NCBI GenBank assembly: GCA_021201235.1
Contig: JAJQFI010000020.1
Location: 204,256 to 268,255 of the forward strand
DNA length: 64,000 nt
Direction of reading: 5' to 3'
From: Oscillospiraceae bacterium
GTDB taxonomy: Bacteria > Bacillota > Clostridia > Oscillospirales > Ruminococcaceae
Numbering within the stretch: position 1 is the first letter of the stretch; every line of letters begins with the position of its first letter. The notes under the pieces were generated by a model. It worked only from the letters and a program-made list of their open reading frames with translations. It had not been told where the DNA came from and made no database searches. Both the position numbers and the translations under genes were made by a program. This document shows, piece after piece, positions 14,734-23,997 of this stretch.

Positions 14734-17088
14734 TTAGTAAAATTCTCTTAGTATCTCAGTTACATAAGTGTAATTGTTGCCGGTCAGGGCGATGTATTCG
14801 TTGACATCGACGCCGTCGGTGACTATGCACGCAGTGGAGCTCGAAGAGAGAGCCGAAAGGGTCTTGTCAAGCTCTGTTTCCTCGTGAACACCCGAGCAGG
14901 TTGCCGGGATGTTGGTCTTCTTGTAGTAGCCGGTGGCGGTGCTTGTGCAGTTGCTTCCGGCGATAAGCCCCGTCTCGGTGCAGTATTCACGGGTTACGAC
15001 CGACGAAGAGGTGTCAAATGTCGTGACCTCGCCTGCGTCGGCAATGTCTCCGAAGATGTTCTTCCACATGACAGCCGAGCCGTAGCAGTTATCCGTATCA
15101 ATCTCCTCGGGAGTGTCGTAACCAATCCAGAGACCCGTTACATATTCAGGGGTGCAACCGATGAACCAGAGGTCGCACCAGTCCTGAGTGGTACCGGTCT
15201 TCGCGATGAGCTCGACGTTGTCAAGCTTGGCGTTGCGGGCGGTTCCTCTCGAAGAGGAAACAACGCTCTCGAGCATTCTGTTCATGACATATGCGGTCGA
15301 TTCCTCAATGACCTGCTCGCCGGCATAGGCGTAGGTATAGATAGCGTCGCCGGAGCTGTCAAGGATTCGGGTTATGAACGTCGACTCGTAATACTTTCCA
15401 CCGTTGCCGAAAATCTGGTATGCGGCGACCATATCCTGAAGCGTTACGCCGTCTGTAAGCGCACCAACCGACATAGGAGACCTCGCGACGTCCGTAAGTC
15501 CGTCCTCATAGAGCACCAGTGTACTCATATGGAGCTTGTAGTACATGAACTCGAAGCATGCGCTCGGGGTCAGAAGTTCAACAAGCTGAGCCGCACCCGT
15601 GTTGAGCGAACGTTGGAGGTTGTTCGCCACGGTGTTATATTCCTTCGACCAAGACGACGTATAGGCGCCGCTCGTCGAGTAGTTTCTGGGCCAGACGAGA
15701 TAGCCGTTGTCCGAGCTCGCATCTTCAATAAGCAAAGGCACATCCAGAAGAAGCGTCGACCAGGTTACCAGATCGTTCTCGATTGCGAGCGAATACGAAG
15801 CAAGCGGCTTGATTGAAGAACCGGGCTGACGGGTAGACATGGTGGCGCGGTTCAAGCCCAAGGGGCTCTCCTTCTCGCCGATGCCTCCTACCACCGCAAG
15901 AACCTGTCCTGAGTAGTTCATGCAGATGAACGCACTCTGCGGGATGTCCTCGTTGCCGTCCTTCGAGAAGGTGTAGAGGTCGAGATATTTTTCCTCAAGC
16001 TCAATCTGGACATCAAGGTCAACACAGCAGTAAATCTTATAGCCTCCGGAGCAGAGCTCAGTATAGGCTTCGTCCCACGTCTCATAGCCGTAGTAGCTCA
16101 TGAAGTAGTCGACCGCCTGATAGATTACGGCATCGACATAGTAGGACGAAACGTCGTCGAAGTTGTCATAAGCAGAAAGCGACGATGTGTCTACTTCTTC
16201 TGACGAAGAAGAATTATAATCCATGCTTCCGACGAGATTCAGCTCTTCGTTTATCGCCTCGTCATATTCCTCTGTCGAGATAGCGCCGTTTTCGAGCATC
16301 TGGTCGAGGATATATACACGCCTTTCGTAGTTGCTCTCGGGGAAGTTTATCGGGTCGTTATAGTACGGATTCTTTGTGATTGCGGCTATAGTCACCGATT
16401 CGGCAAGCGTGAGCTGGCTTACATCCTTGTTGAAGTAGTAGTTCGCCGCCGCCTGGACGCCGTAGATATTGTTGTTAAGAGGCACCAAGTTCAGGTATGC
16501 CTCAAGGATATCGTCTTTTGAATAATTCTTCTCAAGCTGAATCGCACGGTAAATCTCGCGGAGTTTTCTCTGGATGCCCTCGATGCCGTCTGCATCGTCA
16601 TCGCCGGTTATCTGCTTGATTGTCTGCTGGGTGATGGTCGAAGCGCCTCTTATGTCACGCTTGATGAATATCTCCACAACCGCAGTTGCGATTCCGTAGA
16701 AGTCGACGCCGTCGTGGCTGTAGAATCTTTCGTCCTCGGAATAGACGAAGGCGTCTCTTACATACTGGGGAATCTCCTCAAGGTCAGCCCAGATACGCTT
16801 TTCGCCCTGACTTGACAAGGTGTCATAGACAACCCATTCATCGCCCGATTGGGCATAGATATAAGTGGTATAGCTCGAAGAGATGTCGTCAAGGCTTATC
16901 TCCGAGGTGTCTTCCATCAGATTCACGACAAAAACGGTTGCCGCACATGCGACAATCATGACGGTTATAATCGCAATCATCAGGACGCACAAAATGACCG
17001 TTCCTATCATCTTAAGCAGAACTGCGAACGGCTTGGTCGCCTTCTTGAATCCTCTTTTGAATTTTTTCAGGTTGGAAGTTTTCTTCAC
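14734..17088 (-). CDS. Class A penicillin-binding protein (glycosyltransferase and transpeptidase)
   Basis: A 784-residue bifunctional peptidoglycan synthase. A basic cytoplasmic start and one membrane helix (about 27-58) precede a GT51 domain with SEDERFYSHDGVD (Glu near 118) and GASTITQQTIKQ, then the transpeptidase with the SxxK nucleophile in PGSSIKP (Ser424) and KTGTTQDW. GT51 polymerises lipid II and the transpeptidase cross-links stems outside the membrane. The start codon is GTG 17088 with AGAGGAG upstream. The C-terminus shows no added PASTA domain. Confidence 0.93.
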   Translation of the reverse strand: MKKTSNLKKFKRGFKKATKPFAVLLKMIGTVILCVLMIAIITVMIVACAATVFVVNLMEDTSEISLDDISSSYTTYIYAQSGDEWVVYDTLSSQGEKRIWADLEEIPQYVRDAFVYSEDERFYSHDGVDFYGIATAVVEIFIKRDIRGASTITQQTIKQITGDDDADGIEGIQRKLREIYRAIQLEKNYSKDDILEAYLNLVPLNNNIYGVQAAANYYFNKDVSQLTLAESVTIAAITKNPYYNDPINFPESNYERRVYILDQMLENGAISTEEYDEAINEELNLVGSMDYNSSSSEEVDTSSLSAYDNFDDVSSYYVDAVIYQAVDYFMSYYGYETWDEAYTELCSGGYKIYCCVDLDVQIELEEKYLDLYTFSKDGNEDIPQSAFICMNYSGQVLAVVGGIGEKESPLGLNRATMSTRQPGSSIKPLASYSLAIENDLVTWSTLLLDVPLLIEDASSDNGYLVWPRNYSTSGAYTSSWSKEYNTVANNLQRSLNTGAAQLVELLTPSACFEFMYYKLHMSTLVLYEDGLTDVARSPMSVGALTDGVTLQDMVAAYQIFGNGGKYYESTFITRILDSSGDAIYTYAYAGEQVIEESTAYVMNRMLESVVSSSRGTARNAKLDNVELIAKTGTTQDWCDLWFIGCTPEYVTGLWIGYDTPEEIDTDNCYGSAVMWKNIFGDIADAGEVTTFDTSSSVVTREYCTETGLIAGSNCTSTATGYYKKTNIPATCSGVHEETELDKTLSALSSSSTACIVTDGVDVNEYIALTGNNYTYVTEILREFY

Positions 17089-17145
17089 AGCACTTCTCCT
17101 CTCTTGAAACCTAACACGGGTGGTATTGTGAAGCTGTTACATGCT

Positions 17146-17174
17146 ATTATAGCACAAATCTCGGCGGATGTTAA
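17146..17174 (-). promoter_or_regulatory. Promoter of the PBP gene
   Basis: Minus strand TTAACA, 17 bp, TATAAT with a TG extension two bases before the -10 box. Confidence 0.75.
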
Positions 17175-17221
17175 GAGGGTAAGGAAATTTGTAATGGATT
17201 TTTAACCTTTTCGGGTTAGAT

Positions 17222-17262
17222 AAAATAAGAGGGGTAGCACAGGGCTACCCCGACTAATTTTT
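17222..17262 (-). terminator. Terminator after ispH-S1
   Basis: GGGGTAGC / GCTACCCC with a 5-nt loop (17231-17251), followed on the minus strand by CTCTTATTTT. It ends the long minus-strand cluster. Confidence 0.75.
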
Positions 17263-17318
17263 CACAGTTTATTCTGCCACTTGAGACGGGTTTAAGGTCT
17301 CCGTCCCGACCGAATGTA

Positions 17319-19331
17319 TTATTCCTCAGTCTCAGCCTCTTCGGCTTCGTCCTCAGCGGGAGCGGTCTCCTTTGCGGGCTTGTATTCTCCCTCGGGGAGA
17401 AGAGCTCTGATGGAAAGGCTTACTCTCTTGTTAGTGATATCGCAATCGGTAATCTTTGCCTTGACTACATCGCCGACAGCGAGGAAGTCCGCAACGTTTG
17501 CGACTCTCTGGTTGGCAATCTGGGAAATGTGGATAAGTCCGTCGATGCCGGGGATAATCTGAGCGAATGCTCCGAATGCGGTGATGGAAACAATCTTTAC
17601 TTCAACGGTCTGTCCGACGGAATAGTTCTTCTCAAAGATGACCCAAGGGTTGTCCTCGGTCTTCTTGTAGACGAGAGAAACCTTGCCGGTCTCCTTGTCG
17701 ATGTCCTTGATGGTGACCTCGATGTGGTCGCCGACGGAAACAACGTCCGAAGGATGCTTGATTCTTGCCCATGTAAGATCCATTCTTCTTACGAGTCCGT
17801 CAACTCCGCCGACATCAACGAATACTCCGTAGTCGGTGATTGACTTGACTTCGCCCACAACGGTCTGTCCGACCTCTGCGGTCTCAAAGAATGCTTCTCT
17901 GCGCTGAGCTCTCTCTTCGGCGGTTACCTTTCTGATGGAACCGACTGCTCTCTTTCCCTGCTCGTTGAGTTCGATAATCTTGAAACGAACTTCCTTCTTG
18001 AGAAGAGTGTCCATGGAATCTGCCGCTCTCACACCGGTCTGGGATGCGGGAACGAAGACTCTCATGCCGTTGCAGGTGACGATAACGCCGCCCTTGATGA
18101 TGTTGGTGACTGTGCCTGTGAGAACCTCGCCGCTCTCATAAGCCTTCTTGACGTCGTCATAGCCCTTCTGAGCATCTACCTGCTTCTTAGAAAGCATTGC
18201 AATGCCCTCTACATCGTTGAGCTTTGTGACGATTACGTCGATGGTGTCGCCGACCTTGACTACGTCCTCGGGCTTGGCGTTCGGGTCCGCCGAAAGCTCA
18301 GACAGGGGAATATATCCGGTATGCTTGGTGCCGATATCAACTATAACTTCAGTGCTGTTGACAGCTGTAACTATGCCGCTTACTCTCTTTCCGGTATATA
18401 TTTTCTTGAGGCTTTGTTCCATCGCTTCTTCGAAGTTGAACTCTTCCTCGTTTGACAAAATCTCAGTCATGTCTTTTTTTACCTCCTCAATGATATATGC
18501 CGGAGTTGATGCGCCGGCCGAAATCCCTACGGATTCCGCTGTAGAAAAATCAATGTCCTTGAGCTCTCGCGAATCTTCGATAAGAAAGCACCTCGAGTTA
18601 GCCGAGTAAATATCGTACAGCTTCTTCGTGTTTGAGCTGTTGCGTCCGCCAATAATCAGCATCGTATCACATTTGCGGGAAAGACTCTCCGCCTCCGACT
18701 GCCGTTTTTCGGTAGCCGTACAGATGGTATCGTAAACAGTGACATCTTCGGTGGAAAATTCCGAAATCGCCCTTATACACTGATTCCACATTACTATATT
18801 ATAAGTTGTTTGAGAAAGAATTGCAACACCTTTTTTTGATTTTTCACAATTCTTTCTAAGAAGCTTAACAAGCTCAACGCAATTCGGGAAGACTTCGGCG
18901 CTTCCACCGCTCGAATAATCCGCCCAACCGAGGATTCCCTGAACTTCCGGGTGCTCCCTGTCTCCGGCTATGAGTACAAGCTCACCCTTAGCCGTTATTT
19001 CCGCCACGAGCTTATGAATCTTCGTGACGAACGGGCAGGTGGCGTCGACTATGTTTACTCCCCTGTCTTTAAGCTCGTCGAATACAGCCCTGCCGACACC
19101 GTGCGAACGGATAATAACCGTGTCGCCCTCTTTGGCTTCCGACGGCGAATTTATCACGCCGATTCCCCTCTTCTCCAAGTCCGCAACCACCGACGGGTTA
19201 TGGATAAGAGGACCGAGGGTGTATATCTTCTTATCGGTCTGCTCCTTGGCAGTCTCATAAGCTATCTTAACCGCCCTGTCCACTCCGAAGCAGAAGCCGG
19301 CGGTTTTTGCAACCGTAACGCTCTTATTCAT
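17319..19331 (-). CDS. ispH: IspH fused to ribosomal protein S1
   Basis: A 670-residue fusion. Residues about 1-280 are 4-hydroxy-3-methylbut-2-enyl diphosphate reductase, the last MEP-pathway step making IPP and DMAPP, with three iron-sulfur Cys (14 in AGFCFGV, 99 in ATCPFV, 204 in TICTAT) and active-site His44, His77 and His127. Four S1 RNA-binding repeats follow from about residue 318 (each with a GxVxxxxxxGVxVxV pattern), then an acidic tail. This fusion is known in Clostridia. It overlaps cmk-plsC by 8 bp, which implies translational coupling. Confidence 0.94.
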   Translation of the reverse strand: MNKSVTVAKTAGFCFGVDRAVKIAYETAKEQTDKKIYTLGPLIHNPSVVADLEKRGIGVINSPSEAKEGDTVIIRSHGVGRAVFDELKDRGVNIVDATCPFVTKIHKLVAEITAKGELVLIAGDREHPEVQGILGWADYSSGGSAEVFPNCVELVKLLRKNCEKSKKGVAILSQTTYNIVMWNQCIRAISEFSTEDVTVYDTICTATEKRQSEAESLSRKCDTMLIIGGRNSSNTKKLYDIYSANSRCFLIEDSRELKDIDFSTAESVGISAGASTPAYIIEEVKKDMTEILSNEEEFNFEEAMEQSLKKIYTGKRVSGIVTAVNSTEVIVDIGTKHTGYIPLSELSADPNAKPEDVVKVGDTIDVIVTKLNDVEGIAMLSKKQVDAQKGYDDVKKAYESGEVLTGTVTNIIKGGVIVTCNGMRVFVPASQTGVRAADSMDTLLKKEVRFKIIELNEQGKRAVGSIRKVTAEERAQRREAFFETAEVGQTVVGEVKSITDYGVFVDVGGVDGLVRRMDLTWARIKHPSDVVSVGDHIEVTIKDIDKETGKVSLVYKKTEDNPWVIFEKNYSVGQTVEVKIVSITAFGAFAQIIPGIDGLIHISQIANQRVANVADFLAVGDVVKAKITDCDITNKRVSLSIRALLPEGEYKPAKETAPAEDEAEEAETEE

Positions 19332-20616
19332 CTATGAGTCCCTTGACTTCGTTCAGGATTATGTCCCTCGAGTGCTTGAGCTCCGACGAAGTCATCGAAT
19401 TGACCTTGAGTTTATAATAGGGAATCAGCCTGCCGAAGCGGACGATGAGGTGCTTTCTTCCGAGCTTGGTTCTCTTAAGCGTTATTCCAACCGGCAGAAC
19501 GTCGGCATTCGCCTCGCTTGCAACGAACACAACGCCGCTCTTGAATGCGCCGAGCTTGCCGTCCTTCGAGCGTGTCCCCTCGGGGAAGATGGTGAGGTTA
19601 TATCCTCGCTCCAAATAGCCGAGAGAGGTCTTGATTGCGCTCCTGTCGCTCGTTCCGCGCTTTACGGGAAACGCGTGAAAGATTCTGAGAACATTCGCTA
19701 TCTTGATTTTGAAAACGTCATCCTTGACCATGTACGCCGAGATGTTCGGAATCTTGACGCTGACGGCGACAGGGTCCATAAGCGTATGGTGATTTGGGGC
19801 GACGATATATGAGCCGGTTTTCGGGATGTTCTCGAGCCCTTCGTGCTCGATTTTCATCGGGATTCTCAGGATTAAAAGGGCTATCCACCGGACGAGTCTG
19901 TAAAAGAAGCGATTGACGGGCGGCGCCATCTTCGGAGCCGGTCGAAGAGCGTTCATTTTCTTGTCGACAATCTTGAGCACCGCCGAGACTGCACCGTTTA
20001 TGTCGAGATTTGAGGTGTCAAGTTCATAAGCATCGTCGGCTTTCTTTAAGGGTGCCGCCGCTCTGTGGGAGTCGTTATAATCCCGCTCGTTTATCTCCTT
20101 CAGAATCTCTTCGTATGAGATTTCCTGACCTTTAGCAAGATGCTCTTTCAAGCGCCTGTTGGCTCTCTCTTCTGCGGAAGCAGTTATAAAAATCTTGACC
20201 TGTGCGTTCGGGAGGATTACAGTGCCGATGTCTCTGCCGTCCATGACGATATTGTGCTTTTCCGCCATATTTCTCTGCAAGTCGAGCAGGAATTCGCGGA
20301 CCTCGGGAATTGCCGAAACGTCCGACGCCGCCATCGCTATCTCGGGGGCTCTTATCGCCTCGGAGACGTCCTCGCCGTTCAGGATGATCCTCTGTGTGCC
20401 GTCTATATACTTAAGCTCAAGCTTGATGTCCGAAAGGAGCGGGACAACCTCGCTTGCGTCATTTGTCTTTTTTCCGAGCCTGTATGCGTAGAGCCCGATT
20501 GAGCGATAGAGGGCGCCCGTGTCGACATAGACATAACCAAGGCGCTTTGCGACCTCCTTAGCTATCGTCGACTTGCCCGCACCGCTCGGTCCGTCGAGCG
20601 CAATGCTTATTCCCAT
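19324..20616 (-). CDS. cmk: Fused cytidylate kinase and 1-acylglycerol-3-phosphate acyltransferase
   Basis: A 430-residue two-domain protein. Residues 1-220 are CMP/dCMP kinase with the P-loop GPSGAGKST (9-17), DTGALYRSIG and MDGRDIGTVI. Residues about 230-430 are a PlsC-type acyltransferase with HX4D as NHHTLMD (His276, Asp281) and FPEGTRS (344-350), and a hydrophobic segment near 240-252 for membrane contact. cmk, plsC and ispH-rpsA are usually separate neighbours in Clostridia; here the first two are one frame. It overlaps the upstream flavoprotein gene by 10 bp. Confidence 0.92.
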   Translation of the reverse strand: MGISIALDGPSGAGKSTIAKEVAKRLGYVYVDTGALYRSIGLYAYRLGKKTNDASEVVPLLSDIKLELKYIDGTQRIILNGEDVSEAIRAPEIAMAASDVSAIPEVREFLLDLQRNMAEKHNIVMDGRDIGTVILPNAQVKIFITASAEERANRRLKEHLAKGQEISYEEILKEINERDYNDSHRAAAPLKKADDAYELDTSNLDINGAVSAVLKIVDKKMNALRPAPKMAPPVNRFFYRLVRWIALLILRIPMKIEHEGLENIPKTGSYIVAPNHHTLMDPVAVSVKIPNISAYMVKDDVFKIKIANVLRIFHAFPVKRGTSDRSAIKTSLGYLERGYNLTIFPEGTRSKDGKLGAFKSGVVFVASEANADVLPVGITLKRTKLGRKHLIVRFGRLIPYYKLKVNSMTSSELKHSRDIILNEVKGLIDE

Positions 20617-21881
20617 GTAGCTTCACCATCCTGTGTTGTATTTAAAATCGCCCGAGCCGCCGTTTCAGCGGTCGCAAACGCTATCTGCAGATTATAGCCG
20701 CCCGTCATAGCGTCGCAGTCGATAATCTCGCCCGCAAAGTAGAGCCCCGAAACGATTTTCGATTCCATCGTTTTCGGGTTGATTTCACCGGTTTTAACTC
20801 CGCCCCGGGTGACGATGCCCTCTTCAATCGGTCTCAAGCCTGTTACCGTGAGGGTCAGATTCTTTGTGAGGCGAGCAAGCCGTTCTTTTTCTTCCCTTAT
20901 AATCTGGTTGCAGGGCTTGTCCTGCGGGATTTCCGAAAGGCGAACCATGTCCGCTCTCAGCTCCCTCGGGAAAAGCCGACCGAGCGACTCGCCAAAGAGC
21001 GTGTTCGGCGTTTCGTCGAAATCCCTCTGGATTCGCTTTGTGAGCTGTTCCATACTGAGCCCGGGCTTAAGGTCTATTACTATCTTATAATCTTGTTTAT
21101 CATCAATATAGCAGGAAGCCGACAAGCTGAGCGGTCCCGCAATCCCGTATCTCTGGAAAGTCATCTCGCCGAGCTCCGTGTAAATCGGCTTTTTCCGGCT
21201 CCCGCGAAGCGGGAGTGTGTTTCCGTACAGGGATAAAGTCACATTCTTTACCGTGAAGCCCCAGAGCTCTTCGGAAAAGTGTTCTTTCGTCTCAATCGGG
21301 ACTAAAGAAGCCTTCGGCTCGGAGATTGTGTGCCCCAAATCGCTTGCAAGCTTATATCCGTCGCCGGTCGAGCCGGTTTTCGGGTAGCTCTTGCCGCCGG
21401 TCGCGAGGATTACTGCATCGGCTTTGTATTCACCGTGCTCGCCCTTAACTCCCGTGACTGCGCCGTTCTCGGTGAGAATCTTAACGGCTCTGTCTTTTAT
21501 GATTCTGATATCGCTTTTTTCAAGTGCCGCCGCAACGTCCGAAGCCTTGTCGCTTATGGGGAAGACTCTCCCGCCGCGCTCGGTCTTAAGCGGCACGCCG
21601 CGCGATTCAAACCACGCCATCGTGTCCTGTGGGGACAAGTTGTCAAGGGCACTGTAAAGAAACTTCGGGTTTCGCATGACGTTTTTCATGACCTGCTCGA
21701 CAGCGCAGTTGTTCGTCAAGTTGCATCTGCCCTTGCCGCTGATTCGAAGCTTCCGAAGGGTTTGCCCCGTCGGCTCAAGAACGGTCGCCCGGAGTCCCAT
21801 TTCCGAAAGCCTTGCGCCCGCAAACATCCCTGCCGCGCCGCCGCCGATTATGACGGCAGTATTTATACTGCTAGACGCCAC
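20607..21881 (-). CDS. HI0933-family NAD(P)/FAD-dependent oxidoreductase (BaiN-like)
   Basis: A flavoprotein of about 424 residues with an N-terminal Rossmann FAD motif (AVIIGGGAAGMFAGARL), the family signatures GRCNLTNNC and FALGG-type ILATGGKSYPKTGSTGDGYK, and the C-terminal GLYFAGEIIDCDAMTGGYNLQ. The substrate is unknown. The preferred start is GTG 21881, with GAGGA 8 bases upstream and the correct distance to the FAD motif; an upstream start at 21944 would overlap rpiR by 74 bp. It belongs to the overlapping gene chain with rpiR and cmk-plsC. Confidence 0.85.
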   Translation of the reverse strand: MASSSINTAVIIGGGAAGMFAGARLSEMGLRATVLEPTGQTLRKLRISGKGRCNLTNNCAVEQVMKNVMRNPKFLYSALDNLSPQDTMAWFESRGVPLKTERGGRVFPISDKASDVAAALEKSDIRIIKDRAVKILTENGAVTGVKGEHGEYKADAVILATGGKSYPKTGSTGDGYKLASDLGHTISEPKASLVPIETKEHFSEELWGFTVKNVTLSLYGNTLPLRGSRKKPIYTELGEMTFQRYGIAGPLSLSASCYIDDKQDYKIVIDLKPGLSMEQLTKRIQRDFDETPNTLFGESLGRLFPRELRADMVRLSEIPQDKPCNQIIREEKERLARLTKNLTLTVTGLRPIEEGIVTRGGVKTGEINPKTMESKIVSGLYFAGEIIDCDAMTGGYNLQIAFATAETAARAILNTTQDGEATWE

Positions 21882-22749
21882 GGTTTCCGTCCTCGCTCTT
21901 CTGGTAGACGTCGTATTCGTCCCAGATTTCCTCGAGTATCGCAAAGCTCTTCTCGACTTCCTCGTGATTTTTGAGAGAGACCGCAGCGATAAGGGCGTTA
22001 ATCAGGCTCATCGGCGCAACGAGCGAATCAACAAACGAAACCATATCCGAGCGTGCCAGAAGAACGTTTCCCGCATTCTCGGCAATCGGCGAATCGAGGC
22101 TGTCGGTGATAGCGAGGGTTTCCGCACCCTTCTTCTTGGCATAGGCAAGAGCCTGAACCGTCTGGCGTGAATACCGTGGGAAGGAAATTCCGATAAGAAG
22201 GTCGCCCTCGCCGAGGCGCATGAGCTGCTCGAAAAGCTCGGATCGGCTTCCCTGTCGAAGAGCTACGACATCGGGGCGCATAAGCTGGAAGTAGTAGCCC
22301 ATGAAGGACGCCAGAGCCGCCGAGCTCCGAACACCAAGTATGTAGATGTGTTTTGCGTTTATGATGCTGTCGACCGCAGAATTGAAGTTCTTTTCGTCGG
22401 TTTCCTCGAGGGTGCGGCGGATATGCTCGATGTCGTTTTTCAGAACCTTGCTGAAAACGTCCTCGGGGCTGAGCCTTGATTGCTCGATTCTCTGAACCGC
22501 CGTGAGCTTGTTGCGGGCGGCTTCCCGAAGGGATTTCTGAAACTCCGGGTATCCCGAAAAGCCGAGGTCGGATGCAAATCTGACAACCGTCGATTCGCTC
22601 ACTCCGACGCACTCGCCCAATTTCGCCGCAGTCAGATATTCCGCCTTGTCATAGTGGTCAAGGATATACTCGGCAATTTTTTTATGCCCCTTCGAGGCGG
22701 TTTTTTCCCTTTCCCTTATCAAATCGAAAAGGTCCGATGAAGTATTCAA
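21871..22749 (-). CDS. RpiR-family transcriptional regulator
   Basis: A 292-residue regulator. The N-terminal HTH (about 1-80, with ITAAKLGECVGVSESTVVRFASDLGFSG-like helix pair around 35-65) binds DNA; the SIS domain (about 120-250) binds phosphosugars (YILGVRSSAALA, GISFPRYSRQTV). Family members control sugar or amino-sugar genes. Here it sits in a housekeeping cluster and overlaps DUF3006 by 4 bp, so its targets are not evident. The stop is TAG. Confidence 0.9.
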   Translation of the reverse strand: MNTSSDLFDLIREREKTASKGHKKIAEYILDHYDKAEYLTAAKLGECVGVSESTVVRFASDLGFSGYPEFQKSLREAARNKLTAVQRIEQSRLSPEDVFSKVLKNDIEHIRRTLEETDEKNFNSAVDSIINAKHIYILGVRSSAALASFMGYYFQLMRPDVVALRQGSRSELFEQLMRLGEGDLLIGISFPRYSRQTVQALAYAKKKGAETLAITDSLDSPIAENAGNVLLARSDMVSFVDSLVAPMSLINALIAAVSLKNHEEVEKSFAILEEIWDEYDVYQKSEDGNRGV

Positions 22750-22982
22750 TCCTCTTCACTCCTGTGTTCGAAAAGTTTATCCTGCATTTGCTTCATTGTT
22801 TCGCGACGAACCTCCGTAAGAAGCTTATGAAGTATAAATTTGCCTTCGCTCTCGACATACTCGACAATGTCGCCCTCGCAGGCGCCCTCGGGCATGTCCG
22901 ACTTGGGTCCCGTCAGACGGTATTCCTTGCCTATCTCAAGGATGACCTTGTCCCCTTCAAATCTTTCAATGGTCATGAACAT
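22746..22982 (-). CDS. DUF3006 domain protein
   Basis: A 78-residue protein starting MFMTIERFEGDKVILEIG, matching the small beta-rich DUF3006 family. The second half is charged and helical. It follows the ComEC-like hydrolase gene by 3 bp and overlaps rpiR by 4 bp. DUF3006 is often next to this hydrolase type, suggesting a shared but unknown role. Confidence 0.8.
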   Translation of the reverse strand: MFMTIERFEGDKVILEIGKEYRLTGPKSDMPEGACEGDIVEYVESEGKFILHKLLTEVRRETMKQMQDKLFEHRSEED

Positions 22983-22985
22983 ATT

Positions 22986-23978
22986 TTATCCTCCGCTCTC
23001 AGTCTCGATACTAAAGCCGGAGCCGGTGCAGGAAAAGATGACCGTTCCGTCGATATCGGTTCTGTAAATATTTTCGGTATAAAGCTCTAATCTATCAACA
23101 ACATCCGAATTCGGATGGTTATAGCTGTTGTCGCCGCATTCTATGACGCAATATTCCGGCGTGACGGCATCAAGGAAGGCATAGGACGACGAAGTCGAGC
23201 TTCCGTGGTGCGCGACCTTCAGCACATCGACGTCCAAGTCCACTCCGCTTTCGACAAGCTGGGTCTCAATCAGCTTCTCGATGTCTCCGGTGAACAAAAA
23301 CGAACTGCTTTCATAATCAAATCTTATCACTATCGAATAGTTGTTGAGCTCGTCCTCGGAATAGTCGGGCACGATTATTCTGAGCGTCCCGCTTCCGAAC
23401 GCGATGGTTTCGTCCTCGGCGGCATACAGGTGACAGCCCTTCTTCTCGATAGCCGTAAGGAGCTTTTCATAGGAGTTGGTCGTCGGGACATAATCGTCGG
23501 GAATTTCCGGCATGATAACCTCGCCGATTTCGATGTCGGAGGAGATGACCTTGCGAAGCCCGCCGATATGGTCGGAATGAGGGTGCGTTCCCACGACATA
23601 ATCAAGCCTGGTGATTCCGAGTTCGCCGAGGTATGCGACCACCGTGTCACCATAGTCCGACTCGCCGTCGTCGATGAGCATCGTGGTGCCGTCGTCGGCA
23701 ACTATAAGCTCGCAGTCGCCCTGCCCGACGTTGATAAAGTACACCGTGGCACAGCTTCCGTCCGCAACCGGCGCTACGGTCTCGTCCGACGAATTTGTCG
23801 CCGAAGTCGTAACCGAGCCGCCCGAATCGGTGTCCGAAACCTGCGACTCTACAAAGAAGTGGTCAACACCGACGTAGATTATAAACAGCGAGCACAACAG
23901 CACCAACGCCGCCGCAAGGTTTAATCTGTTCTGTTTTCTCTTTTTAGCAGACCTGCGCCTGCGATGGGTTTTGGGCAT
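22986..23978 (-). CDS. ComEC/Rec2-like metallo-beta-lactamase-fold hydrolase, membrane anchored
   Basis: A 330-residue protein. A basic start and one membrane helix (about 21-44) put the rest outside the cell. The hydrolase domain has YFINVGQGDCELI (about 80), the metal-binding THPHSDHIGG (about 135-144), FTGDIE and KVAHHGSSTSSS. It resembles the stand-alone hydrolase domain of ComEC, which degrades a DNA strand in competence; extracellular nuclease activity is plausible but unproven. Confidence 0.85.
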   Translation of the reverse strand: MPKTHRRRRSAKKRKQNRLNLAAALVLLCSLFIIYVGVDHFFVESQVSDTDSGGSVTTSATNSSDETVAPVADGSCATVYFINVGQGDCELIVADDGTTMLIDDGESDYGDTVVAYLGELGITRLDYVVGTHPHSDHIGGLRKVISSDIEIGEVIMPEIPDDYVPTTNSYEKLLTAIEKKGCHLYAAEDETIAFGSGTLRIIVPDYSEDELNNYSIVIRFDYESSSFLFTGDIEKLIETQLVESGVDLDVDVLKVAHHGSSTSSSYAFLDAVTPEYCVIECGDNSYNHPNSDVVDRLELYTENIYRTDIDGTVIFSCTGSGFSIETESGG

Positions 23979-23997
23979 CAGTACTCCCTACTAAATC

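Noticed and set aside
14884..15816. Long open frame on the plus strand opposite the PBP gene
   Set aside because: It is the antisense shadow of a clear PBP coding frame; no ribosome site, no domain, and composition mirrors the other strand.
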